Assembly: GCA_015143295.1 (NCBI GenBank)
Contig: CM026560.1
Location: 8,992,501 to 9,056,500 of the forward strand
Length of the DNA: 64,000 nucleotides
From: Tetracentron sinense
Lineage: Eukaryota; Streptophyta; Magnoliopsida; Trochodendrales; Trochodendraceae
Direction of reading: 5' to 3'
Of this stretch, positions 32,695 through 43,432 are shown piece by piece. Both the position numbers and the translations under genes were made by a program. Each line of letters begins with the position of its first letter. Within the stretch, counting starts at the first letter, position 1. The notes beneath the pieces were generated by a model, which did not search any database, was not told the DNA's origin, and saw only the letters and a program-made list of their open reading frames with translations.

Positions 32695-33903
32695 GGGTAA
32701 ATTACACTCAACTCACCTCCCCAGGATTGGTGTAATTTCAGAAACCTCCTCTTTTGTTTCTGAAATTACACTGAACTCCCCTCTCAAGCTCATCCTATTA
32801 ACGGAGTTAACTAATGATACTATTTTCCAATTTTACCCTTAATACTTAGAGGAAACACCTAAGCATACTTTGACAGCTCAACAAAAAAACACATAAACGT
32901 CTCAAGCCGCCATGTGTCCCTTTGAGCACTCCATTAACTATAATAAGATTCACTCACCCTTAGAGTTTATCCATCTAACCTTAGCTTTTAGAGAAAAAAT
33001 AACCTTGAGGTTGATTATGCTTAACCACAATTAAAAGAGGCTCTACAAGCCGCCATGTGTTCCTTTTAACACCCATTAACTATGGTTAAGATTCACTCAC
33101 CCCTAGGATTCATCAATCTAACCTTGGTTTTAAGAAAAAATATATATTAATCCTAGTTTAATTATGTTTAACTACGGTTAAAAGATCTCTACAAGCCGCC
33201 ACTTGTCTTTTTTAACACCCACTAACTATGATTAAGATTCACTCACTCCTAGGGTTCGTCCATCTAACATTGGTTTTTAGAAAGAAAAAAAACCTAGGTT
33301 GATTATGCTTAACCACATTTAAAGGGGGCTTTACAAGCCTTCACGTGTTCCCTTTAACACCCACTAATTGTGGTTAAAATCTCACCCCTAGGATTTATCC
33401 ATCTGACCTTAGTTTTAAGAAAAAATAAAAAAAATTATTAACCTTAGGTTAATTATATTTAACCCCAGTTAAAGTGCCTCTATAAGCTGCTATGTGTCTC
33501 TTTTAATACCCACTAACTATGGTTAAGATTCACTTACCCCTAGAGTCATCTATCTATCATTGATTTTTAGAAAAAGAAATATATATTTACTTAAGTTGAT
33601 ACTATTAACCTTAGTTCTGGAAATATATATTAACCTTAAGTTGATACTATTAACCTTAGTTACTAAACACAATTATCATTTATTTTATAGTATTATTTGA
33701 CTTTGTAAAGGGTAATTTAGACATTTTAAAATGTTTAAACGATAACTTCATCAAAGTACATCCATAAAAGTAACGGCCAACTAACGTAAGGGGTATTTGT
33801 TATAAACAACCAAAGTTGAGGGGAGGTTAGTGTAATTTCATAAACAAGAGGGGAGGTTTCTGAAATTACACCAAATCTCAGGGGAGATGAGTGTAATTTA
33901 CCC
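32695..33903. mobile_element. TIR DNA element, about 1.2 kb, possibly MULE-related
   Basis: The ends are GGGTAAATTACACTCAACTC and the complement of GGGTAAATTACACTCATCTC. The inverted similarity extends over about 100 bp (ggtgtaatttcagaaacctcc and its inverse). Flanks ttttttctt and tttcttctt could be a 9-bp duplication, the Mutator type, but both are low complexity. Six or so foldback-family half-elements (32885-33600) lie inside. Confidence 0.6.
32885..33600 (+). repeat. Tandem array of foldback-family half-elements
   Basis: Six roughly direct copies of about 115-120 bp. Each has ccgccatgtgtccctttt, aacacccattaactatgg, ttaagattcactcacccct, ctaaccttggtttttagaaa and gcttaaccacagttaaa. The spacing is regular enough to suggest tandem amplification rather than independent insertions. 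Confidence 0.6.
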
Positions 33904-34390
33904 TTTCTTCTTTGATAGTTGTTGAAAGCACCCAATTTTTACACCCCATCTAACCATGGTTAAAATATTTTGACCATGGTTACCCCTGCCAAATTCCCTA
34001 AACCCTAGGTAAACCTCTAGTTAGTCTTAGGCCTCACCATGAGTCAAACCCTAGAAAAACCCTAGTACCAAACTCTAACCCTAGGTAAACACTAGCTAAA
34101 CCCCCAACTAAATCCTAGGTAAACCCTAAACTCAACCCTAGTTAAACCTTAGGACCTATCCCTAGTTTAACCCTAGTTGAACCCTAGTAAAAAACCCATA
34201 TCAAAACCTAGCCCTAGGTGACCTTAGCCGATGCCCTAGCCTAGCCCTAAAGCCCTTAGGGCTTAAACCCTAAGTCTATGGCCTATAGGGGCCTAACCCC
34301 TAGCCTAAGCCCACAAGACCCGAAAATCCTAAGGCAAAACCCCCCATACCCGTATGTGCTGGGCCTAGCCCAATTAAATTAAGTTTTCTT

Positions 34391-35602
34391 ATTGTCGGTA
34401 GAGAGTCTACAGACAATTAAAATTGGCATGCTTTTATATTATTGGTAGACCTTCTACCGACACTATGCAAGTTTCGAGTTTGCAGTTTGTAAATGCCCTG
34501 GACATTCCACCCTCAACTCATACTCTCCATTCACTACTCTCACTCGACCTCCAGCGGGTCCATACAGATTCTCCCACTTCTACTTCATCCCTCCTAGGTC
34601 CCTAGTTGCATCCTCTATAAAACCCAGTGCCACCTCCTGTGCAAACGGTCTGTAAAATCCTCAAAGGAAAAACCCTGTCCGAAATCCTCTCCCTTAGCCT
34701 CTCCAGCACCTGGGTTATAATCCCAGAACTCCCCTGGACCTACCTCAAGCTCACCAGCTGCTACAACCCATCACAGAAGCACCACCATCACTGTGCACAG
34801 GCCACCGTCCATTCGATAGAAGCAGAGCATCAAGGTAGGGACTTCCCTACCCTCTTTTTTTCTTGGTTTATCATCAATGTGAACCCCTGGTCATCTCCAG
34901 AGGGCTTATGTGCTTGAATTTTGGTGCTTAGTAGGTAAACTGAACCCAACAGGGTGTTCACCCACCTAAACCATAGGTGTGGTGAACCCCTACGGGTATA
35001 TCACCTTCCACAAAACTCTCAGGCCACGGCAGGACTTTCTAGGGGTCCCTCAAATCATGAGGGAACCCCTGATGATCCTTGGTGCACAGTCCATAGGACA
35101 AAAATCCGGTTTTTAGCAAAACCAGGAATTGCGGTAATCTCAGTACCGCCATTCCTGGCCTCTTCTGTTTCAAGCTTGTTTGACCTACCTAGGTGGGCCC
35201 TGGTCCATGTCCAGGGCCCAAAATGAACTCCTCTCATCCCCCTGGACCTCACTTGGTCCTTCCAGGTGCAGGGGTTAAGCCTAACCATAGTTAAATCCCT
35301 GAAAATTGAAACTGTGCATATTGGCGGTAGTGCTTCTACCGACAATAATTTTTTGCCTAGTTTTTGATTGGCGGTAAAACCTTTACCGCCAATATGAACC
35401 TTCTGTCACAGTGACTTTGCAACCTTATGGGGCTCACTCTAGGCATCCCCTGGGGCCCACACTAGACTCAAACTCTTCTCAAGAGTCCCCTCTACACTCT
35501 CATGATCTTGGTTCACCCTGGGTTACACTTTAACCCTAGTTAATCAGTGGCAAAACCATGGTTAAGAACACTACCTTAGTGTCGGTAATCCTATTACCGA
35601 CA
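34391..35602. repeat. Six related short palindromes inside the 5' LTR
   Basis: They lie at 34391-34417, 34436-34466, 35122-35158, 35320-35346, 35367-35393 and 35580-35602. Most fit a 27-bp form with left arm ATTGKCGGTARA, a 3- to 5-base centre and the inverse arm ending ACCGMCAAT. Those at 35367 and 35580 are perfect. The 3' LTR has the set at 51183-51209, 51227-51259, 51914-51950, 52111-52137, 52158-52184 and 52371-52393. Two of those (51227 and 51914) are perfect with 15-bp arms where the 5' copies are not. No standard LTR signal explains them. Confidence 0.85.
34615..34622 (+). promoter_or_regulatory. LTR TATA box
   Basis: CTATAAAA preceded by a C/T-rich stretch and followed by acccagtgcc. 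The same box is at 51407-51414 in the 3' LTR. It is the likely start of U3-driven transcription. Confidence 0.65.
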
Positions 35603-36644
35603 TTAACTGTGTTTTAGATTTTAGGCTTTTGTAAGGGTCCAAGCCTGCTAGGAGACCACTTTAGGCCTTGCTTAGCCCCCTAGGCCTACCTTTGACTTCA
35701 CTTGACCCTTAACCACGGTTAAATACACCTCCGATTAACGTTCAACCACGGTTCAGCACCTCTTAACTTCACAAATCTTGGGAAATTAATCTAAAAATCC
35801 TAAAAAATTACTTGGACCATAAAACTGACTTTGGCCATCTTCCTAACCCTGGTTAGCAACCCTGACCGCAGTTAAAACCCCCCTTAACTTTGGTTAGCAA
35901 CCCTAATCGTAGTTATTTTCGGTTTACGGCCTACCGAGACTAAAAACCAAGTCTATCGAACTTTCCTTCGGCCTACCGGGCCTCCCCTTAGCCTACCGGG
36001 CTAAAACTCACTTCCTCTTTACTATGGTTAGCAACTCTAACCACAGTTAGTTCGACCTAACCCCGGTTAGCAACCCTAACCCGAGCTGGACTCCATCCTA
36101 GTCTACCGGACTACCCCTAAGCCTACCAGGCTTGAATACCTTACACTTGACCTCCCTTGGTCAACCAAACCCTAGTCTATCTGACTAGTCCATGTTAGTC
36201 ACCATTGGTGCACATACACACGCCCCTAGCCTCGGTACAGGCACACGTGCCAGAACTACGCTCAGTCTGATCTTACCCTGTGAGTACGTAGGTAACCCAA
36301 CCCGGGTTTGTCCCCAGTTAGCTTTTCCTTTCTTGGATTAGAGTTAACTTAAACACTTCGGCATTCTAATCAAGATTAATTTTAGTTGGCGTAAACCTGG
36401 GGAGTACGGAACCGTTGTAAAAACGGAAGCCTCGGGATGCCTAACACCTTCCCCGGACTTAACTGAATCTCTTACCTTGATCTCACTCGCAGACTAAGAC
36501 CTTATCCAAACTCGGGGGACTTATCCCTTCTGAATGAATAGGTGACGACTCTTAAGTGTAAAACTCTTTCACACCGACGAGGGTATACAAGTAATCCACA
36601 ACATCCTCCCTTGTGAGTGTCACGAAAATCCGCGCTCACAGCTC

Positions 36645-36662
36645 TGGCGACTCTACTGGGGA
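36645..36662 (+). other. Primer-binding site of the Ogre-like element
   Basis: TGGCGACTCTACTGGGGA begins four bases after the 5' LTR. The leading TGG pairs with the CCA end of a tRNA. The sequence resembles the site reported for Ogre elements, which use an arginine tRNA; the exact tRNA is from memory. Confidence 0.7.
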
Positions 36663-37629
36663 CAATTTCTCAGGATTCGACCAGGAACCCAGGTTTAAGC
36701 CAACTAAACTTTAATCTTAATTAAAATGTCTAAGCATTTAACTTAACACTAATCATTTTACATCTCTTAGTTAAGTGTGTACTGTGAATCCATACATGTC
36801 ATAATAGTATCATTATCCCATTCAACCCAGTAGACAGACTTATTATGTTAACGACTGCTGGATGATCATCCTCAGTGTCAATGACTTAAATATCTTGGAA
36901 GTTCGTGGAGTTACTCATGTTGGGTGATTAGTCCTAGGGAAGGATTCTGAATGCTCACGTTTACACCAATCGTCCATTTTTAGGTATATTTAATACCGGG
37001 GAGTCACATATATGGTGTTAAGTGATCCCTCCATCCTATTAGGAACACACCTGCATCAAACCAACATTCATACATGTAATCTAGATTAGGTTATAGTCTA
37101 CAAGAAGCTCATCCAGGGAGGGCTACTATAAACTCTAACCTGCTTGCATCCTATACCTGTCCCCAATCATGGTTGACTACCCGAGCACATTCTACCCGGA
37201 TAACCACCCACCCAAGGGCCTGTAATGAGCCAAACCTGTGCTTGTAATAAACTACATCCAACCCTACTTCCTGACATAGCATATGGGGTCCAAATCCAGG
37301 TAGACAAGCCTTCACTAAGCCTGTCCCCAACCTTGATCTGATAGGTCCCTCGGTTTCCAACAACCTGGGCTAAAGCACGTCAGACTTCTATCTGTCTGCT
37401 CTATCGGATCACATGTGCCTTATCACACCCAGTCAAACTCAAAATAAAAAATATTGCATCATCATCTTGCATTCTCATCTGCATACACAGTGCACTCACA
37501 GAGTCTATATATTGTCAAGATATATGGCAAGTCCTTCAGGGATTGTTCAATCAATAGGTCAACCGTCACGACCCGTGCATCTAACTTCTCAGGAGGCATG
37601 TGATGACAACCTCTAGAAAGCAATTGAAG

Positions 37630-38633
37630 TCTTTACCTCGAGTTAGCGTCTCGTTTGGGCTCAGTACTACAAAACCGGGACTATCCTAGACCTATTTGTG
37701 GTTAACCAGGACTCGCACCTCATGAACGCTGTTATCCAGTGTTGGAGCCCATTTCACATGATATTCCGTTTTGGTAAGAACGAGCTTTGCCCAACACTAG
37801 AAGAGATTCAACGCATTCTAGGGTTAAATATGGATGGCGAAGCCATAGTGTCGCACTACAAGACAACATACTAGGCAGACCTATCCTGGTTCCTGTATAT
37901 CAAGCCTGCCTGCTTACAGCCCGATCCTAATGGCTCTTTTGATCGGATACCCATGTGTTTCTTTAAAAAGAGGTACAAGCGCAAGTGGAACCCTGACCCC
38001 ATTGCAGCGGAACTTCCCGGTCTTAACGCCCTTGCACTGATAGCCATGTCTCAGCTGGTATTCCCGAGGTGTCGCTCGCTTGTCGAATCATTTCTGGTTG
38101 GGATCATCAAGGACATGCACAGCTCCTGCTTAGTTGTACCAGTCATCCTTGCAGAGCTTCTCAAGGCTCTCAAGCAGGCAGCAGGCCGCAGAAAGGGCAT
38201 CTTTCATGCCAGTACACCTTTCCTACACCTCTGGTTGGTAAGTTACTTACCTACAATCATATCGGTACCAGATGGCATCCGCGGTTTGCCTCGAAAGATT
38301 TCTCAGAATCAAGGTCCGATAGCAACTACAGACGTCGGGAAGCTCTACCAGCTTCTCCAAACCCTATCAGAGGAAGAAATCACATGGAAATGCCAGTGGC
38401 TTGTACTGAATAAGCTACCTCGTGTCGTCATCACCGGCAGACGATGCATGATTCTTGCTGGTGTAACAGGCTCTACAGTCTATACACCACTCCGAGTCCT
38501 CCGACAGTTTGGACTCCCTCAGCATATCCCAATGATAAACCGGCAGGAAAATGATTGGATCACTTTCACAATGCACTTTGACAACCTCACCCGGCACTTC
38601 CAGTCAGCTTGGCGTAGCTCCAGACGAGACTAG
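37630..38633 (+). pseudogene. Ogre ORF1, decayed, plant-mobile-domain-like
   Basis: Lies upstream of gag. An intact stretch of 226 codons starts near 37953, and collinear sequence before it is broken by stops. Its helical content and position match the extra first ORF of Ogre elements. That ORF resembles the plant mobile domain and has no proven role in transposition. Confidence 0.6.
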
Positions 38634-39355
38634 TGGCCAGACTTTATGGTTACATCCGAACCACCGACCAACTCGGCATACCGACAGTGGGTGGATAATC
38701 CTGACATTCTACCCAGCATGTCCGCACCTAGGGAACTGCCCACACCAGTCACAGCTCCATCACAAGGAACCATACCCCTAGCTGAAATGGGGGTTCCCTA
38801 GATAGACTTCTTCCTGGAGAAACAGTTCAAGATCCAACAAAAATAGAAAAGGCTAAGGAAAGCCCAGCGTGCATTCAGGCAATAGGAAGCAGAACAAGGC
38901 CGCGAGCTCCAAGCTACACAAGAACAGGTCGAACAACTCGAGCAAACAATCTAATCTTTCCACAGGAGACGCAGGGGCGATGCTAGAGAAGCAACCGTCA
39001 TCTGGGCCCAGTTGCACTTTCACCAAACGCAGCTTGATAGGACAAAGGCGGAGATGACCTCCCGTATCCAACAGTTTGGATACCGTATGTTCAACGCTAC
39101 TGAGACCCTTCCAAGAATGGAGGTTGAGGTTATATCCCTCCATCAACAAATCATGGTTCTTAATGGTGTGCCCCGACCACTTGACTTCACTATCCCTAAT
39201 GGGCCTACCTAGGATCGAGTCTTTTTCTTTTTTTGAGTCTCACTACCCTATACTCACTACACTTTCCATGCATCAATGAAAAATCCTTTTTTCTAGCATC
39301 TCTTTCCCGTCATCATGCATAATCATGTTTGGCCGTTGCATTCTTTTTCAGTTGC

Positions 39356-40879
39356 ATGAGCCGACCTGTGACTCGTTCTCTGACTGCGATTCTCGCAGAA
39401 GCAGCAGCCGCGGACGCCGTCTTGATAGAGGTACCAATCACAGATATAGTATCTCGCACAACTCAATCAGAGAGTAACTCTTACCCAGCACATTCAGAAA
39501 GCAGCGCAGACTCAATAGCGGAACCTGCAGATCAGCACCAGCGAACCACTAAGATCCTACAGTCACATGACAGAGACATTGCACCCATTCAGTCAAAGCT
39601 TGATAGTGTTCCAGAATCCCTGAAGATTCTAATTGGTACCCGAACCGAAGAACCCTCTACCTGGATCCCAACCGGAGAACCAGTCGAGCAACCTATACCA
39701 GAGCCTCGTCCTCCCCCCTTCATCATACCTGACCCTATACCCGCAACAGGCAGATGAGAGGAGTATGATCAATACGAAGAGCAACCTAAGGCCTCGTATG
39801 TCAACCAAGACTGGCCATCATCCTCAGACCCCACTCCATCCTTACAGGACGAGATCAAGCAGATGAAAGAAGAAATGAGAAGAATGAAGGGTGAATCCAC
39901 CAGTACCAGTCTATCACTGAAAGACTTAACTTTCTTATCAGTGGATGCGGTTCTTGCGGGTTTCAAGGTCCTGGAATTTGATAAATACGATGGCTCGGGC
40001 TGTCCAAAACAACACCTGCAGTTATACTTGGGAGACATGCTCCAGTACAACAGAAATCAGCCCCTCCTCATCCAGTACTTTCAGAAGATTTTGAAGGGAG
40101 CAACCCTAACATGGTGGATGTCGGTGGACAAGCAAAAAGTCAAGACCTGGCAGGATGTCATGGACAGTTTCGTGGAGTAATACTCCTTTAACCAGGAGCT
40201 CCGCCCTCAGAGGAGCCAGCTTGAACAGTTAAGCCAGCGTAACAATGAATCATTTATGGAGTACGCCACCCGCTGAAGGGAAATGGCAGCAAAGATCTCA
40301 ACTCTCATCCCTAAGGAGGAGCTGGTAGGCATGTTTATGGGCACTCTAAAGCAACCCTAATCAACACTTATGGTGACTTTACCAGTGGTGGATTTCAACA
40401 CCATCGTCAAGACGGATGCCTGTATCGAGACTGCCATCAAGAGCGGGGCTATTCATTCTAGTCTAGGACTTGATCCCCCCAATGCAACAACCTCATCCAG
40501 TAGAAGCATCAGTCTCAAGGACCACAGAAAGAAGGAAGACGTACATATGGGGTCTTCCACAGCATTCATCCGACTACCAGCTCCAGCAGCTCAGCAGCAA
40601 TCAGTTGTCAGAAATACCCAGCCAGGCCGACCAGTTCAGGGACAAAACCGTCCTCTCAGAAACTTCATCCCTCTTCCATACACACTCAGCCAGTTGTTGG
40701 AATTCCTAACCAAGCAGGGCCTTCTCGAGTTGAGAGGCCCCACACCTCTTTTACCTCCAGACAAACTAAACAAGAATTACAACGCTGATCATCATTGTGC
40801 CTTCCACAGAGGCCCATGCCATGCTACAGAATACTGCATAAGCCTGAAGTATGTCATCCAAGATCTCTTGGATGACTGA
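39356..40879 (+). pseudogene. gag, decayed
   Basis: Begins with a plausible ATG followed by SRPVTRSLTA and an acidic, Pro-rich region. A capsid-like segment lies near 39863-40340 with the gag-typical TLTWWMS and VKTWQDVMDSF phrases. Stops occur at about 39755, 40178 and 40274, along with frame changes. In life it would form the virus-like particle core. Confidence 0.8.
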
Positions 40880-41686
40880 AGGGTTGAGCTGGACCCTAGC
40901 AACACTAGCATCAATCAGGTGCCACTGCCTCCACATAATAATCAGATCAACTTTATTCAGTAGGAAGAGCCCGGGGCAGGGCAGCCAAGACCTAGCACAC
41001 CCGCAGTTGATAATGGTATCATCAGGCCCTCTTACCGATCACCTGTTATAATCCCCTTCCTCCAGTCAAACATACAAACTATTCAGTCTTTAATCCAGAT
41101 ACTTGTCCCCGAACAGATCATCTACACTATCCCTTACCCTGTAAATTGGCCTACAGCTCCAGCTCAAGCCTCAACCTGTTCAGGCCCTGTCCGGATCCCC
41201 TACATCCCAGAGCCTCCTTTTAACCTCAACCGAGTATTCACTCCCTGCTCTCTCATCCTTGAGAGCGAGAGCATAACCAACCTAACTAGATCTGGCCGGG
41301 TATATCAACCTCTCACGACTAAGCCGATAAAGGTAAAGGGTACAGAGAAAGAGAAAACAGAAGTGTCAGACCCATAGAAGGAAGCAGTTGATTCAGTAGT
41401 TTTATTGAAAATCCTAGAGAAAGCAGAGGAGTTCAGCATCACCCAGCAATAGAGCAAGGTCCCAGCACGGATATCTATATTGGGTCTTCTTCTAACATCA
41501 GAGCACCACAGGAAGCAACTGCTCTAAGTATTCGGCAATGCCCACGTAACACCAGACATAATGCTTGAGAAACTAGGACAAATGGTAGGACAAATCCTTG
41601 AATCCAAAATCATTTCCTTCACAGAAGAGGAAATACCAGACAGTGATAGGGATCACACTCAGGCCTTGTACATAGCAGTTTAGTGC

Positions 41687-42090
41687 ATGGACATAACATT
41701 ATTATCAGTGCTCATCGACAATGGCTCCGGCTTGAATGTCTGCACACTTTCTACACTGCAAAACCTGGGCCTAAACCTCAGTCAAGTGAAGAAGAGACCC
41801 ATGACCATCCAGGCTTTTGACAACACAACCAGGCAGAACCTGGGTGATATCGATTTAACCATCCGGGTCAGACCAGACGAACTTTTAGGTTGTGAACGTG
41901 TCAGCCTCATTCACCTTGCAATTAGGGAGACTGTGGATCCACGCGGCCGGAGCCATTCCCTCCTCTCTGCACCAGAGAATCAAGTTCATCCAGGATGATC
42001 GCCTAGTAGTTGTTCCTTCTGAGGAGTTGGCAAGTTCCTTTGGGGACGTCCAAGAGCTGGGGCAAGGCACCGCCTTCATGACATTCTAAT
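41687..42090 (+). pseudogene. Aspartic protease domain of pol, decayed
   Basis: An active-site-like LIDNGSGLNV lies near the start, followed by the usual Leu-rich strands. The Asp-Asn-Gly-Ser form is common in Tat elements. The 3' end runs into a 272-bp tandem duplication that breaks the frame. Confidence 0.75.
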
Positions 42091-42504
42091 TCGAGCAGGT
42101 TAGTCCTATCGCCCAGGTAGAACAGCAAGACAAGCAAGCAGTGCCGCCATTTGTCAAGATGATGGCCAAAATGAACTACCAGCCAGGGAAAGGTCTTGGT
42201 GCCATGAATCAGGGTATGAAGAAGAAATACACTCCTCTCTGCACCAAAGAATCAAGTTCATCCAAGATGACCGCCTAGTAGTCGTTCCTTCTGAGGAGTT
42301 GGCAAGTTCCTTTGGGGACGTCCAAGAGCTGGGGCAAGGCACTGCCTTCATGACATTCTAATTCGAGCAGGTTAGTCCTATCGCCTAGGTAGAACAGCAA
42401 AACAAGCAATCAGTGCCGCCATTTGTCAAGATGATGGCCAAAATGAACTACCAGCCAGGGAAAGGTCTTGGTGCCAAGAATCAGGGTATGAAGAAGAAAT
42501 ACAC
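41961..42504 (+). repeat. 272-bp tandem duplication at the protease/G-patch junction
   Basis: Two direct copies, 41961-42232 and 42233-42504, with about nine differences. Each contains the end of the protease region and a G-patch-like stretch (MNYQPGKGLG). As 272 is not a multiple of three, the second copy is out of frame with the first. Confidence 0.85.
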
Positions 42505-43432
42505 TCCTCTGCACTATACATCTCCCTACAGTTTGGGATACAAGCCCAAATACGAGCAATACCTCTCCAAAATTGACTAAGAAGAGTAGACAGGCGGCAA
42601 AACCTGAGCCCCGACCACACATCTTTGTAACCTTCCTTATAGGAATCTTCGAAACCTACCCAGAAACCTCTGCTACACCTGTTGCCTTAACACCCCAATC
42701 CAGTAATGAATCTTCAAGGATTCCAGATCCAGAAGTGTTCAGCATGGCCCAGATGTTCGACGAGCTGACTGTCGAAGATGCTACCGAAGCCGAATATCTA
42801 GCAGGAGAGCAGGTCTGCACCCTCTCCAACAATGCCGAAGCGTCATCCAGTCGCCAGCCACTAATCCGTTGATGGACTGAGGCTCTCACTATTAAGGCCA
42901 GCTAGGGCCGGGGCAAACATAGTGCATGAAAGGTTTGAGACAGCAGTGACCAAGCATCACCCTTCTCCTTCATCTATCTCTCTTTGCTCCTATTTGTAAA
43001 ATCCAAAAGTCAAGCCACTGTCGACCTCTTTTTGTTTGAGTCTTTTTGTAACGGTCATCTCTTTTAATGAAAATCAGATGTTTTGACTCAAAAATCATGT
43101 TTTCAAAAAAACATTTCATATCGACTGATGACGAAATCACACGGACTCTTCCCTTAAAAGGCCTAGTGTCCTAAAGCTAACAAAAAATCATCAAGCATGT
43201 TAAACTGAAGCTAATTGATTTGTCAGGAAATTACCTCTGACGGGGCCACCCCTCAAACCCTCCTTGAACTCTCTGAAGTAGAGTATAACTCAAAACAGGA
43301 AGAGGAACCGCCTCAGGAAATTTTGGACCTCCTTGAGCACAACGAAGGACTTCTCAGTTGAACAAGGAAGACACTGAAACAATAAACCTTGGTCCTGAAG
43401 ACAGCCCCTAGCTAGTCAAGATTGGCACAAGC

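Larger units (their letters stand above)
33923..36640 (+). repeat. 5' LTR of the Ogre-like element (2718 bp)
   Basis: Promoter box CTATAAAA at 34615-34622. The first 400 bp is rich in AAACCCTAG/AACCCTAGT phrases. The middle holds six related palindromes (34391-35602). The last third repeats ggttagcaaccctaacc (35851, 35892, 36026, 36065) and gcctaccggg. Long stretches are identical to the 3' LTR, while others differ at several percent, so the insertion is not brand new. Confidence 0.92.

Noticed and set aside
33990..34340. Interstitial telomere
   Set aside because: Phrases resemble plant telomere repeats but are not a regular 7-bp array, and the same sequence is in the 3' LTR.
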